Assembly (NCBI RefSeq): GCF_004331345.1
Contig: NZ_SJJZ01000001.1
Location: forward strand, 1,674,001 to 1,738,000
Reading direction: 5' to 3'
Length of the DNA: 64,000 nucleotides
Source of the DNA: Kribbella soli
Lineage (GTDB): Bacteria > Actinomycetota > Actinomycetes > Propionibacteriales > Kribbellaceae
The notes below the pieces were generated by a model that worked only from the letters and a program-made list of their open reading frames with translations, ran no database searches and was not told the origin of the DNA. Position 1 is the first letter of the stretch; every line of letters begins with the position of its first letter. Positions 25,894-34,309 of the stretch are shown piece after piece. Position numbers and translations under genes: made by a program.

Positions 25894-26038
25894 GTGCGGT
25901 GAGACGCCATCACCCGGCACAAGGTTCCGGCAGCCGACCTTTCGACGTACATCGAATGGGTGCTGTACCCGGAACTTGGCGTTCTGACGTGTCGTCCCAG
26001 CCCTCGTCAGCACAACGAACCGACGAAAGGAACCCCCA

Positions 26039-26248
26039 ATGGTCAACTGGGGAAGGAAGACCAGCCCGGCCCAGCAGCTCGAGTCCGCCCAGGAACAGCT
26101 CAAGGGCGCGAAGCAGCACCAGAAGGACCTCAGCGAGTTGCGCGGGATGCCGGGCTACAAGGAGGCCCTCAAGTCCAGCGCCGACAACATCAACAAGGCC
26201 CAGAAGGCCGTCAAGGCGGCGCAGAAGGCCGTGCAGAACGAGCGCTGA
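26039..26248 (+). CDS. Small charged helical protein (69 aa)
   Basis: 69 aa from ATG 26039, preceded by AAAGGA about 8 nt upstream. The sequence is almost wholly helical and charged: QQLESAQEQLKGAKQHQKDLSEL and INKAQKAVKAAQKAVQNER, with heptad-like spacing of Ala, Leu and Val. No signal peptide. Looks like a small cytosolic coiled-coil protein; function unknown. Confidence 0.6.
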   Translation: MVNWGRKTSPAQQLESAQEQLKGAKQHQKDLSELRGMPGYKEALKSSADNINKAQKAVKAAQKAVQNER

Positions 26249-26293
26249 CGCCGGGTCCGCGGGTGGCGGACCATTCGATCCCTGTTTGAACGG

Positions 26294-26323
26294 TTTACAA
26301 CGATGGCAAACTCGTTCTACAAA
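26294..26323 (+). promoter_or_regulatory. Putative promoter of the GH43 gene
   Basis: TTTACA and TACAAA are separated by 18 bp, 38 bp before the ATG. The surrounding GTTTACAA-like segments could also serve a LacI-type repressor, but no full palindrome is present. Confidence 0.4.
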
Positions 26324-26361
26324 CCAGGGAGATGGTCCGCCACAGCCCGGAGGTGTCCGTC

Positions 26362-27774
26362 ATGAGGTTCGTCCGCCCCGTCCTCTGCACACTGCTCGCC
26401 GTACTCCTGATCGGATCCGTCGCCGGTCCCGCTCCCGCTGTCGAACGCGAGGAGAATGCTGTGACGTCGCAGACGTTCCGCAACCCGGTGAATCCGTCCG
26501 CGGATCCGTCGCTGATGTTCTACAACGGCAGGTACTACGTCGCGACCACGCGCGGCGACCGGATCGGGATCTGGTCGTCGACCAGCCTGGCGACGCTGCT
26601 CGTGCAACCCGAGCAGGTGGTGTGGCGGGACTCGGACACCAGCCGCAACACGCAGATGTGGGCACCGGCGTTCCGGCATGTCGGAAACCGCTGGTACATC
26701 TACTACACGGCGTCCGACGGCGTGGACGCCAACCACCGGATGTACGTGCTCGAGTCGGCCGGCGACGACCCGCTCGGTCCGTACAGCTTCAAGGCGAAGA
26801 TCGCGGACTTCGGTGAGTACGCGATCGACGGCGAGCCGATCACGGTCAACGGGCAGCAGTACTTCGTCTGGACCGGCCCGGGCCGCGGACAGGGCGGCCC
26901 GGCGCAGCTGTACATCGTCCGGATGAGCAACCCGTGGACCGCGACCGGCGACCGCGTCGCGATCCCGGCCGACGGTGGGTGTACCGAAGTACGGGAAGGG
27001 CCGACCCCGCTGTACGGCGCGACGCGCACCTTCCTGACCTACTCGACGTGCGACACCGGCAAACCGGACTACCAGCTGTGGATGAAGAGCATCGCGAACG
27101 GCGCCGACCCGATGGTCGCGGCGAACTGGGTGCAGCACCCCGGCCCGATCTTCTCCCGCAACGACGAGACCGGCGTCTGGGGTCCCGGACACCACTCGTT
27201 CTTCAAGTCACCGGACGGGACCGAGGACTGGATCGCGTACCACGGCAAGAACACCAGCACCTACACATACTCGTACCGCACGACGCGGGTGCAGAAGATC
27301 ACCTGGAACGCCGACGGTACGCCGAACCTCGGCCGGCCGCTCGCCGCGGGCGCGACCCAGAACCTGCCGTCGGGCGACCCTGGTTCGGCGAACTACTGGA
27401 TCAACGACACCGACGCGGCCGTCGCCTACACCGGCGCGTGGAGCTCCGGGTCCGGCTGCGGCAACCAGTGCTTCTGGGGCAACGACCACTGGAGCTGGGA
27501 GCCCAACGCGACCGCGACGATCCAGTTCACCGGCACCCGCGTGGCTCTGCTGAGCGTGGCGGACACCGGCAACGGGATCGCCGCCGTCTCGGTCGACGGC
27601 GGACCCGAGCAACGGATCGACTACTACAGCTCGATCCGCGTCGGCGAGCAGCTGATGTACATCAGCCCGGCCTTGCCGTCCGGCCCGCACACCCTGAAGG
27701 TGCGCGTGACCGGCGACAAGAACCCTGCGTCGACCAGTGCGGTCATCAGCCTCGACCGCATCGAGGTCTATTAG
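26362..27774 (+). CDS. Secreted GH43-family glycoside hydrolase with C-terminal beta-domain
   Basis: 470 aa from ATG 26362 (GGAGGTG upstream). Signal peptide of about 30 residues (LLAVLLIGSVAGPAPA). GH43 five-bladed core: NPSADPSLMFYNGRYYV (catalytic base Asp), YAIDGEPITVNG (second Asp) and VREGPTPLYG (acid Glu). Residues about 335-470 form a separate domain (YTGAWSS, HWSWEPNATATIQFTGTRVALLSV, SGPHTLKVRVTG) found on many actinobacterial hydrolases. Probably releases arabinose or xylose from plant polysaccharide. Its TAG overlaps the convergent lectin's TAA by 4 bp. Confidence 0.87.
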   Translation: MRFVRPVLCTLLAVLLIGSVAGPAPAVEREENAVTSQTFRNPVNPSADPSLMFYNGRYYVATTRGDRIGIWSSTSLATLLVQPEQVVWRDSDTSRNTQMWAPAFRHVGNRWYIYYTASDGVDANHRMYVLESAGDDPLGPYSFKAKIADFGEYAIDGEPITVNGQQYFVWTGPGRGQGGPAQLYIVRMSNPWTATGDRVAIPADGGCTEVREGPTPLYGATRTFLTYSTCDTGKPDYQLWMKSIANGADPMVAANWVQHPGPIFSRNDETGVWGPGHHSFFKSPDGTEDWIAYHGKNTSTYTYSYRTTRVQKITWNADGTPNLGRPLAAGATQNLPSGDPGSANYWINDTDAAVAYTGAWSSGSGCGNQCFWGNDHWSWEPNATATIQFTGTRVALLSVADTGNGIAAVSVDGGPEQRIDYYSSIRVGEQLMYISPALPSGPHTLKVRVTGDKNPASTSAVISLDRIEVY

Positions 27775-28541
27775 GCGAACGTCTTGACGACGGTCCGGCC
27801 GTTGACCATGCGGAGGTGGCCGTCATCGGTGAGCTGGAGGACGCTGCCGTCGCGGCGGGTCTCGTACATCCAGGTGATGTCGCCGAACTTGTTGTTGTTG
27901 TAGAACGCACCGTTCGGGCCGACCGACCCGTACGACTCCGGCTGGTTCTTCACGCCGGTGCTCCACAGCGTGGTGGTGCCGTTCTTCAGCAGCACCAGAT
28001 TGCCGGTGGTCAGGAACTTCAGCGTGTAGATCCGGTTGACGGAGTACATGATCACTTCACGTCCGGCCGGGTCCGGGGCATGCAGCTGGCTCTGCGGCAT
28101 CAGCGTGCCGATCACCATGTGCCGGTTCCAGTTGGCCTTGCCGCGGGTGTTGTAGATCGCCAGGTTCCCGGTGTCCGGCAGCACCAGCTTGGCGCCGGCA
28201 CTCTTGATGCTCATCGACCAGATCTTCGTCCGGCCGTAGATCATCTGCAGCGTCCCGTCCGTGCCCATCACCAGCACGGACCCGGCGCGCCCGGTCCCGG
28301 AGCTCCACAACCGCCACGACACCCCGCGCTGGAACAGCTTTGCCTCCCCACGCGTATCCATGATCAGCGTGAAGACCCCGCTCCGTGACTTGATGTACTG
28401 CCCGGCCATCAACTTCTGACCCGGTAGCAGCGTGTCCGAGACCGCCACCGTCTTCGCCTCGGCCGGTGCGCTTCCCACCAGCACGGCCCCACCCAACAGT
28501 GCCCCGACGGCCAGGACCCCGGCCACCAGTCGACGTACCAT
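27771..28541 (-). CDS. Secreted bulb-type (B-)lectin domain protein, copy 1
   Basis: 256 aa. Signal peptide with AEA cleavage region (residues 1-28). The mature part begins SDTLLPGQKLMAGQYIKSRSGVFTLIMDTRGEAKLF. Repeats typical of B-lectin beta-prisms follow: GSVLVMGTDGTLQMIYGRTKIW, AKLVLPDTGNLAIYN and FLTTGNLVLLKNGTTTLWSTG. These bind mannose-like sugars in plants and bacteria. The adjacent gene at 28571-29341 is a paralogue of the same length, so they are a tandem duplication. Confidence 0.85.
   Translation of the reverse strand: MVRRLVAGVLAVGALLGGAVLVGSAPAEAKTVAVSDTLLPGQKLMAGQYIKSRSGVFTLIMDTRGEAKLFQRGVSWRLWSSGTGRAGSVLVMGTDGTLQMIYGRTKIWSMSIKSAGAKLVLPDTGNLAIYNTRGKANWNRHMVIGTLMPQSQLHAPDPAGREVIMYSVNRIYTLKFLTTGNLVLLKNGTTTLWSTGVKNQPESYGSVGPNGAFYNNNKFGDITWMYETRRDGSVLQLTDDGHLRMVNGRTVVKTFA
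28114..28241. repeat. 128-bp block nearly identical to 28914-29041
   Basis: This lectin-1 segment matches the lectin-2 segment exactly 800 bp away with a single visible mismatch (g at 28191, c at 28991), while the flanking coding sequence differs at many positions. The patchiness suggests gene conversion between the paralogues. Confidence 0.85.
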
Positions 28542-28570
28542 TCCGCACCCCTAGTTCGCTCAGTGTCTTA

Positions 28571-29341
28571 TCAGTAGAAGATCTTGACGACGGTCTTCCC
28601 GTTGACCATCCGGAGGTGGCCGTCGTCGGTCAGCTGGAGGACGCTACCGTCGCGACGGGTCTGGTAGAAGAAGGTCAGGTCCCCGAAGCCGTTCACGGTG
28701 CCGAACGAGCCGTCCGGGTTGACCCAGCCGGACGCGCCCGGGGCGTTCTTCACGCCGGTACTCCACAGGACGGTGGTGCCGTTCTTGTACAGCACCAGAT
28801 TGCCGGTCGTCAGGAACTTCAGCGTGTAGATCCGGTTGACGGAGTACATGATGACCTCGTCCCAGACCGCGTCCGGGCCGGCGAGCTTGCTCTGCGGCAT
28901 CAACGTCCCGACCACCATGTGCCGGTTCCAGTTGGCCTTGCCGCGGGTGTTGTAGATCGCCAGGTTCCCGGTGTCCGGCAGCACCAGCTTCGCGCCGGCA
29001 CTCTTGATGCTCATCGACCAGATCTTCGTCCGGCCGTAGATGACCTGGAGCGTCCCGTCCGTGCCCATCATCAGCACCGAGTTCCGTCGCCAGGTGCCCG
29101 AGGCCCAGAGCGGATCCTTCACTCCGCGCTGGTACAGCTTGACGTCGCCGGCAGGCTGCACGATCAATGTGTAGACCCCGCTCCGCGACCGGATGTACTG
29201 CCCGGCCAGCAGCTTCTGACCCGGCAGCAGGGTGTCCGATACCGCCACCGCCTTCGCCTCGGCCTGGGTGCTCCCCACGACCGCGACCCCGCCCAACAGT
29301 GCCCCGACTGCGAGAACCCCGGCCCACAACCGACGTACCAT
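28571..29341 (-). CDS. Secreted bulb-type (B-)lectin domain protein, copy 2
   Basis: 256 aa, same layout as copy 1: signal peptide, SDTLLPGQKLLAGQYIRSRSGVYTLI, MGTDGTLQVIYGRTKIW, AKLVLPDTGNLAIYN and FLTTGNLVLYKNGTTVLWSTG. The RBS GAGGGGGGA precedes ATG 29341. A decamer GCTCAGTGTC occurs upstream of both copies (28558-28567 and 29371-29380), so the duplication included part of the leader. Likely extracellular carbohydrate binding alongside the GH43 enzyme. Confidence 0.85.
   Translation of the reverse strand: MVRRLWAGVLAVGALLGGVAVVGSTQAEAKAVAVSDTLLPGQKLLAGQYIRSRSGVYTLIVQPAGDVKLYQRGVKDPLWASGTWRRNSVLMMGTDGTLQVIYGRTKIWSMSIKSAGAKLVLPDTGNLAIYNTRGKANWNRHMVVGTLMPQSKLAGPDAVWDEVIMYSVNRIYTLKFLTTGNLVLYKNGTTVLWSTGVKNAPGASGWVNPDGSFGTVNGFGDLTFFYQTRRDGSVLQLTDDGHLRMVNGKTVVKIFY
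28914..29041. repeat. 128-bp block nearly identical to 28114-28241
   Basis: Partner of the block in copy 1, lying within the lectin-2 coding sequence. One mismatch in 128 bp. Confidence 0.85.
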
Positions 29342-29393
29342 GTCGATCCCCCCTCTGTTCGTTTGTGAGTGCTCAGTGTCCTAGGCGGAGAGG

Positions 29394-30215
29394 TCATCCC
29401 TTCAGACCGGAGGCGAATCCGCGGATCACGTAGCGCTGCAGGACGAGGAAGAGCAGCAGGATCGGGAGCGCCGCGAGGACCAGCCCGGCGGCCACCAGCC
29501 CGTAGTTGGACGTGTACTCGTTCACGAAGGCGAAGACGCGGACCGGGACGGTCTCCCGGCCGGATCCGCCGAGGTACAGCAGCGGGGTGAAGAAGTCGTT
29601 CCAGATGTGTACGGCGTTGAGGATGAGCACCGTGCCCGTGATCGGCCGCAGCAGCGGGAAGATCACGTGTGCGAACGCCTGCAGATGGGACGCGCCGTCG
29701 ATCAGCGCCGCGTTGGTGTAATCGGCCGGCAGCGAGCGGATGAACCCGGTGTAGAGGAACACCGTGAACGGCAACTGGATGCCCGTGTAGAACAGGATCA
29801 TCCCCTGGTAGGTGCCGAGCAGGCCCAGGTCGTTGACCATCTGGTAGAGCGGGATCATCCCGAGCTGGAACGGCAGGATGATGCCGACCAGGAACAGGAT
29901 GTAGAGCGTGTAGCTCAGGCGCGTCGCCGTACGGGCCAGGAAGTACGCCGCCAGCGAGCCCAGCACGATGAGCACGAGGACACTGCTCACCGTGATCAGG
30001 GTGCTGTTCAGCAGCGCCGAGCCGAGTGACGCCGACTGCCATGCCTCCCCGAAGCTCCCCACCGACGGCGGATCCGGGAGCGACAGCGGCTTGTTGGCGA
30101 TCTGGCCGGGGTCCTTGAAGGCCAGCGTCACCAAGGCGTAGACCGGGAAAAGGAAGGCGATGGCGGCCATCACCATGACGACTTCCAGCACGAAGGTACG
30201 GGGCTTGTATTTCAT
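29394..30215 (-). CDS. Sugar ABC permease (MalG type)
   Basis: 273 aa, six membrane segments. EAA loop ADYTNAALIDGASHLQAFAHVIFPLLRP; C-terminus VLQRYVIRGFASGLKG as in CUT1 permeases. ATG 30215 overlaps the partner permease stop. Third gene of a CUT1-type importer operon that lacks its own ATPase. Confidence 0.9.
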   Translation of the reverse strand: MKYKPRTFVLEVVMVMAAIAFLFPVYALVTLAFKDPGQIANKPLSLPDPPSVGSFGEAWQSASLGSALLNSTLITVSSVLVLIVLGSLAAYFLARTATRLSYTLYILFLVGIILPFQLGMIPLYQMVNDLGLLGTYQGMILFYTGIQLPFTVFLYTGFIRSLPADYTNAALIDGASHLQAFAHVIFPLLRPITGTVLILNAVHIWNDFFTPLLYLGGSGRETVPVRVFAFVNEYTSNYGLVAAGLVLAALPILLLFLVLQRYVIRGFASGLKG

Positions 30216-31144
30216 GCCGCGGTCTCCCTCGAACGCAGGTACCCGATCTGGATGAAGGACACGGCTGCGACGAAGATCGCCAGTACCAGCGCCACCGCGG
30301 TGCTGTAGCCGAACTTCCCGAAGACGAAGGCCTGTTTGTAGAGGACCGTCGACAGGGTGTCGGTCGCGTACCCCGGGCCGCCGTTCGTCATCGCGATGAT
30401 CTGGGTGAACAACGTCAGGCCACCGACCGTGGACAGCATGAGGTTGATGGTCACGGCCGGTGCGAGCAACGGCCAGGTGATGTGCCGGAACCGGGCCACG
30501 GTGCCCGCACCGTCGACCATCGCGGACTCGTGCAGCTCGGCCGGGACACCCTCGAGACCGGCCAGGAAGATGACCATCGAGTACCCGGCGCACTGCCAGA
30601 TCACGGTGAAGGCGACCGACCACAACGCGATCGACGGATTGCCCAGCCAGTCCTGCCGCAATCCGCCGAGACCGATCGCCCCGAGGGCCGCGTTCAACCC
30701 GGCGTCCGGCGCCGGGTTGTACACGTACTTCCACAGGAACGACACCATCACGGGACTCACCACGACGGGCGCGAAGAAGATCACCCGCAGCACCATCCGG
30801 CTCTTGATACCGGTGTGTACGCCGAGCGCCAGCAGCAACCCGATCCCGTTCTGTACGACGACGATCGCCACCGTGAGCAGCAACGTGTTGCGCAACGCAC
30901 CGAGCGCCTGGTCGTCGTGGAACAACTCCTGGAAGTTGTCCAGCCCGACGAACGACCGCTGCGCCCCGACCCCGGACCAGTCCGTGAACGCCGACCCGGC
31001 CCCGGAAAACGCTGGATACAAGACAACCAACGCATAAATCAGCAACGCCGGCACCGCGAACAACCACGGCGGAGCGATCCCGCCGCCCCGTCGCCGCGGT
31101 GCCTTCACAGCGTCCCGCCGTACTGCCTGAGCTGTGACCGTCAT
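30212..31144 (-). CDS. Sugar ABC permease (MalF type)
   Basis: 310 aa, six membrane segments after a basic N-terminus (RRDAVKAPRRRGGG). EAA loop AELHESAMVDGAGTVARFRHITWPLLAP. ATG 31144 overlaps the binding-protein stop by 4 bp. Paired with the MalG-type gene downstream. Confidence 0.9.
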   Translation of the reverse strand: MTVTAQAVRRDAVKAPRRRGGGIAPPWLFAVPALLIYALVVLYPAFSGAGSAFTDWSGVGAQRSFVGLDNFQELFHDDQALGALRNTLLLTVAIVVVQNGIGLLLALGVHTGIKSRMVLRVIFFAPVVVSPVMVSFLWKYVYNPAPDAGLNAALGAIGLGGLRQDWLGNPSIALWSVAFTVIWQCAGYSMVIFLAGLEGVPAELHESAMVDGAGTVARFRHITWPLLAPAVTINLMLSTVGGLTLFTQIIAMTNGGPGYATDTLSTVLYKQAFVFGKFGYSTAVALVLAIFVAAVSFIQIGYLRSRETAA

Positions 31145-32436
31145 GCGCTCTTCCGGTAGGCCTCGTCCATCTTCTTCAGGGCGGCCGGGACCGTGCTCTT
31201 GCCGCCGAGGAGCTCTTGTACGACGGCGAAGTGGGTCGGCTGTACCTCGGCGTTCGGCCAGCGCTGGTCCATGAACGGGACCGCCTTGTTGTCCTTCAGG
31301 TACGGGAGGAACGGCTTCAGCACCGGGTCGACCTTGGCGTCACCCTCGGAGTACAGCGGGACGCACGCGACGGCTTCGGCCCAGGCGTTGACGACGTCGG
31401 GCTGACCGCAGTACTCGATGAACTTCTTCGCCTGCTCGGCCTTCTTGCTCTTCGCGCTGACCGCGATGCCGACCACCACGCCGCCGGGGATCCAGTTGTC
31501 GGCGGCGACATCCGTGGCCGGGAACGGGAACATGCCCAGGTCGTCCGGCGTCGGCGACGCCTGGCGGAAGGCTTGCAGGACCGCCGACACCTGGACGGCC
31601 ATCGCGGCCTTGCCGGTGCCGACCATCGAGGTGGCCTGCTCGTACGTCGTCCCGTTCGGGTTGTCGTTGAAGAAGCCCTTCTTCTGCAGCTCGAGGTACT
31701 TGTCCATCGCGTCCGCCCAGCCCGAGTCCGCGAAGGACGCGGTGCCGGCGGTCATCTTGTCGTCGAAGTCCGGCGTCTTGGCGTAGACCGTGCCCGGGAC
31801 GAGCGCGTAGTCGATGAGCTGCGTGACCCACGGGGTCTGGGCGCCGAGCGCGATCGGCACGATGCCCTTCTTCTTCAGCTTGTCGCAGACCGACAGCAGT
31901 TCCGACCAGGTCGTCGGTACGTCGACGCCTGCGGTCGCGAACGCCTTCTTGTTGTAGATCGCGCCGAGCACGCTGGTGCCGGGCGAGAAGATGAACGTCT
32001 TGCCGTCGTTCTGGAACGCGCCCTTGAAACCGGTCGGGATCTTCTGCGTCCAGGACTGGCTGCTGAGGTCCGCGAGCAGGTTCGCCTTGCTCAGCTGGAC
32101 CATCGACATCGCACTGCCGTTGCCCGGGTAGACCGCGTGCAGGTCCGGGGCGTTGCCGGCCGCGAGCTGCGCGCGGAGCGCGGTCTGCAGCTGGTCGGCC
32201 GGCGAGAACGAGAGGTTGAAGTCGAAGTCCGGGTTCGCCTTCTTGTAGTCGTCGAGCGCCTTCCGCAGACCGGCCTCCTGACTGCCGGCGCCGATCACCT
32301 TGAGGGGGCCGCCGGACGACGAACTGCCGTTGCCACCGCCGCAGGCCGACAACGCACCGGCCAGACCGGCGGTGACGGTCGCGCCGCCGACGAGTTGCAG
32401 GAGCCGCCTTCGGCTGACGGACCGATCGAGTGCCAT
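31141..32436 (-). CDS. Sugar-binding lipoprotein of an ABC importer
   Basis: 431 aa. The N-terminus SVSRRRLLQLVGGATVTAGLAGALSACGGG has a twin-arginine-like motif and lipobox LSAC. Mature family-1 binding fold: LKVIGAGSQEAGLRKALDDYKKANPDFDF, QTALRAQLAAGNAPDL and GKAAMAVQVSAVLQAF. AGGAGGA precedes ATG 32436. Ligand unknown; the nearby GH43 enzyme and lectins suggest plant oligosaccharides. A perfect 7-bp-arm palindrome lies 39 bp upstream. Confidence 0.88.
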   Translation of the reverse strand: MALDRSVSRRRLLQLVGGATVTAGLAGALSACGGGNGSSSSGGPLKVIGAGSQEAGLRKALDDYKKANPDFDFNLSFSPADQLQTALRAQLAAGNAPDLHAVYPGNGSAMSMVQLSKANLLADLSSQSWTQKIPTGFKGAFQNDGKTFIFSPGTSVLGAIYNKKAFATAGVDVPTTWSELLSVCDKLKKKGIVPIALGAQTPWVTQLIDYALVPGTVYAKTPDFDDKMTAGTASFADSGWADAMDKYLELQKKGFFNDNPNGTTYEQATSMVGTGKAAMAVQVSAVLQAFRQASPTPDDLGMFPFPATDVAADNWIPGGVVVGIAVSAKSKKAEQAKKFIEYCGQPDVVNAWAEAVACVPLYSEGDAKVDPVLKPFLPYLKDNKAVPFMDQRWPNAEVQPTHFAVVQELLGGKSTVPAALKKMDEAYRKSA

Positions 32437-32474
32437 GGTTCCTCCTGAGCGCCGAAGTACCGGCCAAGAATGTG

Positions 32475-32499
32475 AAGTAACCGAAAGATCGTGTTACTT
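32475..32499. promoter_or_regulatory. Candidate operator of the sugar ABC operon
   Basis: AAGTAAC-N11-GTTACTT, perfect 7-bp arms in an AT-rich patch just upstream of the binding-protein gene. No regulator gene is adjacent; a ROK- or LacI-type protein encoded elsewhere is possible. Confidence 0.6.
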
Positions 32500-32623
32500 T
32501 TGTCACGGGGACGCTACGTACGGCCCGGGAGGGTGTCAAGACCTCGTTGAAAGGATTCAGTCGGGACCGGTGTGAAAAGCGCTCCACCAGGGTTTTGGGG
32601 CCTTGCCCACCTCGCCTGAGAAG

Positions 32624-33355
32624 ATGGCCCACGTGCGCGTGAGACGAGTCCTCCTGGCCGGCCTCCTGCTGCTGGCCCTGGCACTCGGCGCCGGCAGTGG
32701 CTACTACGCGGGCGACTACCTCGACACTCCGGAACCAACCGCCTCCGGCACTGCCGGCCCCCTCGGCGAAATCTCCCCCTCCCCCACGCCGACGCCGAAC
32801 GAGCCCTCGATCCCGGTGAAGACCCCGGTCCCGAACAACCTGGAGCCCCTCGAGACCGGGCTGGACTACGCCAACCACACCTTCACCGTGAGCCCGAAGG
32901 ACGCGGAGCCCGTTCAGCTCTCGGTCGAGACGCCACAGGGCTGGCGGATGGCCACCAGGGATCCGAAGCGCCCCGGCGAGGTCAAGTACCTCGACAAGCT
33001 CAGGGAACGCGGCGTCCGGGTCGAGGCGGTCGCGCCGGCCAAAGAGACTCCCAAGGACGAGATGGCCCAGCTCATCGTCGACCTCAAGAAGAGCCAGGCG
33101 CCGGAGAACGACGTCCGCATCTCCAGCCAGACCACCGACGTGATCACCGGCGACGACGGCGAGTCCCGCTCGGTCGCCACGCTGATCTACACCTTCATCC
33201 CGAACGAGACCCTGCGCTACGTGATCGTCCGCTGGATCGCGATCAACGGCGAACTCACCAACGTGGAGATGAGCATCACCGGCCTCCCCCAGGACGCCCC
33301 GGCCCTCGACGAGGTCCTGCAGCGGGCGACCGCCTCGGTCAGCGAGGTCGGCTGA
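32624..33355 (+). CDS. Membrane-anchored secreted protein with PsbP/LpqN-like domain (paralogue 1)
   Basis: 243 aa from ATG 32624 (an upstream TTG at 32603 is possible). A single N-terminal membrane segment (VLLAGLLLLALALGAGSGYYAG) is followed by a Pro/Ser/Thr linker (SPSPTPTPNEPS). The outer domain of about 150 residues carries VQLSVETPQGWRMATRD, a central variable part, and ETLRYVIVRWIAINGELTNVEMSITGLPQD followed by LDEVLQRAT. The GW after the second strand and the C-terminal helix recall the PsbP/Mog1-like fold of LpqN-type lipoproteins. Paralogous to the next gene. Confidence 0.72.
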   Translation: MAHVRVRRVLLAGLLLLALALGAGSGYYAGDYLDTPEPTASGTAGPLGEISPSPTPTPNEPSIPVKTPVPNNLEPLETGLDYANHTFTVSPKDAEPVQLSVETPQGWRMATRDPKRPGEVKYLDKLRERGVRVEAVAPAKETPKDEMAQLIVDLKKSQAPENDVRISSQTTDVITGDDGESRSVATLIYTFIPNETLRYVIVRWIAINGELTNVEMSITGLPQDAPALDEVLQRATASVSEVG

Positions 33356-33442
33356 CCCTTTTCACAGAATCGTTACGTATCCGGTGCAACCTCTGCGGGG
33401 GCTGAGGTGTCTTCTGTTAGTAGAGCTCTGGGGAGGTGGGGC

Positions 33443-34171
33443 ATGGCGGGGACAGTGAGTAGACGCGCGATGCTCGGCGCCGGTCTGCTGACGCTCGCGG
33501 GCGTAGGCGGAGCCGGAGGCTACGGCGTCGGCCTCTTCCTCACCAAGGAGCCAAGCGTCGCTGGTACGGCGGCACCGCTCGCGGTGGGTTCCACCCCGGG
33601 TACGACGCCTAGCCCGACGCCGACCCCGACCGGGCCGCCGCGCAAGGTCACCTACGACAAGTCGCCGGCTCTCGAGGCCGATGACCTGAGCTACGCGACC
33701 CGGACCTTCACGGTGACCGACATGTTCAAGTCGCGGATCTCGGTCCGTGTCCCGTCGAACTGGGAGTACACCAAGCAGAATCCGCCGAAGAGCGGACGGT
33801 TCACCGACCGGACCAAGAAGCGCTGGATCCGGATCGAAGCCGGCTTCACGATCTCGCGGCCTCCCGCCGACTCGCTGACAGCGCGCCTCAAGCAGCTCGC
33901 GGGCATCTCGGCGAGCCAAATGGTGAAGGTCATTTCACAGGACGTGGAAGCGAACTACGCCACGCTCGCCTACACCTACGTGCCGGACGAGGAACTCTCC
34001 CCCGAGGGCGTCCTGCGCTACGTCATCGTGCGCTGGGTCGCGGACCACAGCGGCAACTGCGCTGTCGAGATGAGCTCCACAGGCCTCCCCCAGGACAAAG
34101 ACGCCTTGCTCGACATCCTCGACCACGCCACCGACAGCGTCGAACGCCGAGACACCCCGCTGTCGGGCTAG
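33443..34171 (+). CDS. Secreted protein with PsbP/LpqN-like domain (paralogue 2)
   Basis: 242 aa from ATG 33443, which has GGGAGGT upstream. The N-terminus VSRRAMLGAGLLTLAGVGGAGGYGVGLFL is a membrane anchor or Tat-like signal, then a PSPTPTPTGPP linker. The outer domain reads SRISVRVPSNWEYTKQNPP, YATLAYTYVPDE and GVLRYVIVRWVADHSGNCAVEMSSTGLPQDKDALLDILDHAT, clearly related to the gene before it. Function unknown. Confidence 0.75.
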   Translation: MAGTVSRRAMLGAGLLTLAGVGGAGGYGVGLFLTKEPSVAGTAAPLAVGSTPGTTPSPTPTPTGPPRKVTYDKSPALEADDLSYATRTFTVTDMFKSRISVRVPSNWEYTKQNPPKSGRFTDRTKKRWIRIEAGFTISRPPADSLTARLKQLAGISASQMVKVISQDVEANYATLAYTYVPDEELSPEGVLRYVIVRWVADHSGNCAVEMSSTGLPQDKDALLDILDHATDSVERRDTPLSG

Positions 34172-34309
34172 AGCAGCCCCACGAGCCCGCGGCGACCCGC
34201 GTCAGACAGGTGTACGGCGCGTTGGTGGGGCGGCGCCCCGAGACTGGGGACGATTACCCACCCACAACAGCCAGTTGCACTCCCCACCATCCCAGGGGCG
34301 GGATCCGCA

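Noticed and set aside
28114..29041. Direct repeat as a mobile element
   Set aside because: The near-identical blocks are inside paralogous lectin genes at matching positions, so duplication and conversion explain them.
34227..34239. GGGGC-N3-GCCCC hairpin as terminator of the 33.4-34.2 kb gene
   Set aside because: A short 5-bp stem 55 bp beyond the stop; too weak to list as a feature.
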